Origin: Diprion similis
Taxonomy: Eukaryota; Arthropoda; Insecta; Hymenoptera; Diprionidae
Reading direction: 5' to 3'
DNA: 64,000 nt
NCBI RefSeq assembly: GCF_021155765.1
Contig: NC_060118.1
Span: forward strand, 12,722,146-12,786,145
A program made the position numbers and the translations under genes. Within the stretch, counting starts at the first letter, position 1. Every line of letters begins with the position of its first letter. The notes under the pieces were generated by a model. That model saw nothing but the letters and a program-made list of their open reading frames with translations, did no database searches and was not told where the DNA came from. Positions 62,801 through 64,000 of the stretch are shown here, piece after piece.

Positions 62801-63561
62801 AGGAGACAGGAGAATGGCAGAATAAATACCAAGTTCGGCACAGCAACAGGAAGAGACCGAAAGTTATGATTTTTCATTAATTAGTTTATTAGTAGTAGTA
62901 ATAAAGCCGATTTCGAATTTTCTTTTCTACATTCACCGCTTCTGATAAAATTCACGATATTATAGATATCTAGATACGTTGCCTGCGTCAAAAATGGCAC
63001 ATGTTCTAAATTTCAAAAGTGTAATAAAGAACCGAGCGAAAACAAACAATAATTTTAGTTTTCATCACCGATGCCAAAAATATGTAAGACTATTATCACT
63101 GTCCGTGACTTGGAGCGTCATCCGACCAAGAGTAATCCGTTTCGCAATCGAAGCTTGATTTGAAAATTTAGCCAAAATATGAAAGAGAACGGGAGATTCG
63201 ATTTAGATTTTTCGAAGCCAGGAGTGAAGCGGAATTTTACACGGCGGACAGATTTTCTTTTAAAATAATATTCAAATTGCTTTTGTAATTGTGAATGACT
63301 TTGACAAATCCTAGCCGGTATAACATTAAAGGCTTGTCTACGTAGATTTGGGCTAAAATTAAAATTATTCTAGCACAAAATAAAAAATAAAAAAAAAAAT
63401 CCAGACTCACATTGCCGCGCTGAAGCAGAGCGTAACTTCCGTTGGATGGTCCAGCTCCTCCGTTTCCGGAACCAGGACCAGGACTCGGTCCAGGACTCGA
63501 TTTCCCGGGTGAAAGTTTCTCGCTGGTTCCTCCATCGGCCCCGTCGCTGCTTCCGCTTCCG
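56874..63561 (-). CDS. PHLDB: PHLDB/LL5-like protein, C-terminal part with PH domain (partial gene)
   Basis: Coding exons on the minus strand are 63561-63411, 58851-58675, 57942-57682 and 57062-56874 (TGA). The last three junctions are phase 0 and the first exon enters in phase 2. Other frames across these exons hit stops, so this frame is fixed. The first two exons encode low-complexity Gly/Ser/Pro-rich linker (PGPSPGPGSGNGG; SSNSGGMPDGTGS; KHREKPKLLQ). The last two encode a complete PH domain. The first half runs from CCGYLSKMSKKFHHW through NKRWFVFDRKRKTLSYYSD to GLVYFQ, then SIEEVYVDHL, SPQPSLTFIVKTSARLYHLM and the C-terminal helix PEAMRVWVDVVFTGAEGY with its conserved Trp. This arrangement, a PH domain at the extreme C-terminus with an IEEVY..HL segment, is typical of PHLDB1/2 (LL5 alpha/beta). 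As known for LL5, it binds PIP3 and anchors microtubule-capturing CLASP complexes at the basal cortex. The FHA and coiled-coil regions would lie right of the window. Confidence 0.87.
58186..58610. repeat. 212-bp tandem duplication in an intron
   Basis: Two adjacent diverged copies start near 58186 and 58398, at an offset of 212-213 bp. Shared stretches include CTAAATTCCTTGTTTTCTAG, CAATCACTATCATCA, GTTATCATTTCT and AAATACGACTCGGTCGGTAA. They lie in the intron between the linker and PH exons of the PHLDB-like gene. Confidence 0.85.
60609..60638. repeat. (TA)n-rich microsatellite
   Basis: This is an alternating T/A run with a single CA interruption, next to a TGTACGTGTA stretch. Confidence 0.9.
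60897..60927. repeat. (CCTA)n tetranucleotide microsatellite
   Basis: About seven CCTA units directly follow the GC-rich island. It is not the insect telomere repeat, which is CCTAA. Confidence 0.95.
62513..62533. repeat. (CTT)n microsatellite
   Basis: Seven consecutive CTT/TTC units within the PHLDB-like intron. Confidence 0.9.
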
Positions 63562-63731
63562 CTGAAAAAAAAAAACGAAACAAACCTGCGGTTTTGTATT
63601 CAAATTCAGGGCAATGTTCAGATCAAACGAGTCTGCACCTACTGATTAAACTTCAAAGGATAACCCGCTCTTTGAGAAAAGAGAAGAAAAGAAAAGAAGA
63701 GAGAGAAAAACGACGTTATACTCAGACTTAC

Positions 63732-63911
63732 GAAATTCGAGAGTAAACGCGGATCGTGAATCCTCGCGCCGGTTTGTAACAGTTCTCTAAAAGCCAGTCT
63801 TTCGCACCAAGATACCACCTGTGACTCGTTATGTATGTTACTACGCTGCACCCGGTGGACCTTGCTTCGGTCAGAAGGACGTCGCCTGTTTGACGGAGGT
63901 TCATATCGTCC
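63732..63911 (-). CDS. Candidate upstream exon of the PHLDB-like gene
   Basis: A good donor (GTAAGT, plus-strand 63731-63726) lies 170 bp upstream of the exon at 63561-63411. Ending at 63732 in phase 2 joins correctly to that exon. In this frame the sequence is open from the TAG at about 63912 and contains an ATG four codons in (DDMNLRQTGDVLLTEARS...). It could be an internal exon using that TAG as acceptor, or a first exon starting at the ATG. The translation shows no domain I recognise, so this is only a splice- and frame-compatible candidate. A different frame is also open over the same stretch. Confidence 0.35.
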
Positions 63912-64000
63912 TAGTCGCACATTTTCATCGTCAAGTAGGTATCAATCAGTCCCGTTGAATTCCCAGAATTCTCAATCAAACATGCACGTACGAACATCCA

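Larger units (their letters stand above)
58852..63410 (-). other. Large intron of the PHLDB-like gene
   Basis: These are 4.56 kb between two phase-0 coding exons. I found no further exon that can be supported; unnoticed small or alternative exons remain possible. Content is mostly AT-rich with several microsatellites and one short GC-rich island (60780-60895). Open frames on either strand here lack domains. Confidence 0.55.

Noticed and set aside
63370..63603. Alternative minus-strand frame over the linker exon (arginine/tryptophan-rich)
   Set aside because: Joining this frame to the next exon gives an early stop, whereas the Gly/Ser/Pro frame continues in phase into the PH domain.

Overview
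The window is nuclear DNA from an animal, almost certainly an insect. All recognisable genes are split by short GT-AG introns (one is GC-AG). One gene is a chemoreceptor of the insect gustatory receptor family, most similar to the carbon-dioxide receptor lineage (the Drosophila Gr21a/Gr63a type, as I know the family). That lineage is reported missing from bees, ants and Nasonia, so if this is a hymenopteran it is more likely a sawfly-grade one. The order of insect cannot be fixed from the sequence alone.

Left arm (1-9390), a compact gene cluster. It holds the last four exons of a C2-domain protein (+, 1-885). Next is a complete 8-exon gustatory receptor gene (+, 2701-4580). A three-exon gene for the small VCP/p97-interacting protein SVIP follows (-, 5546-5096), and then a complete four-exon gene for mitochondrial ATP synthase subunit b (+, 6151-7628). 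The receptor gene and SVIP are tail to tail. SVIP and ATP synthase b are head to head across a 604-bp shared promoter region. No gene was recognised from 7629 to 9390.

Middle (9391-54985), one uninterrupted satellite array. The unit is 304 bp. Counting from the first to the last copy of one anchor gives 149 canonical monomers plus a decayed one at the right end, all in the same orientation. Length is almost perfectly quantised: the net departure over 148 steps is -62 bp. Three 21-bp deletions, two 1-bp deletions and three 1-bp insertions explain it exactly. The monomers fall into a handful of subtypes arranged in duplicated blocks. These include a ~9-kb superblock present twice, a 12-monomer block repeated at an offset of 14 monomers, a 5-monomer tandem duplication, a uniform 16-monomer block, and a 3.6/3.3-kb duplication whose offset shifts by exactly one monomer at a hybrid monomer. 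These are the marks of unequal exchange in register. Open frames inside the array are chance frames, because 304 is not a multiple of three.

Right arm (54986-64000). An AT-rich stretch is followed by the 3' end of a large minus-strand gene whose last two coding exons form a C-terminal PH domain of the PHLDB/LL5 type (57942-56874). Upstream coding exons lie at 58851-58675 and 63561-63411, and a tentative one at 63911-63732. The 4.6-kb intron between 58852 and 63410 carries only microsatellites, a small GC-rich island and AT-rich sequence. The gene continues past the right edge of the window.

The genes do not form a single pathway. They are separate housekeeping and sensory genes around a large gene-flanked satellite block, which is the most unusual part of the window.
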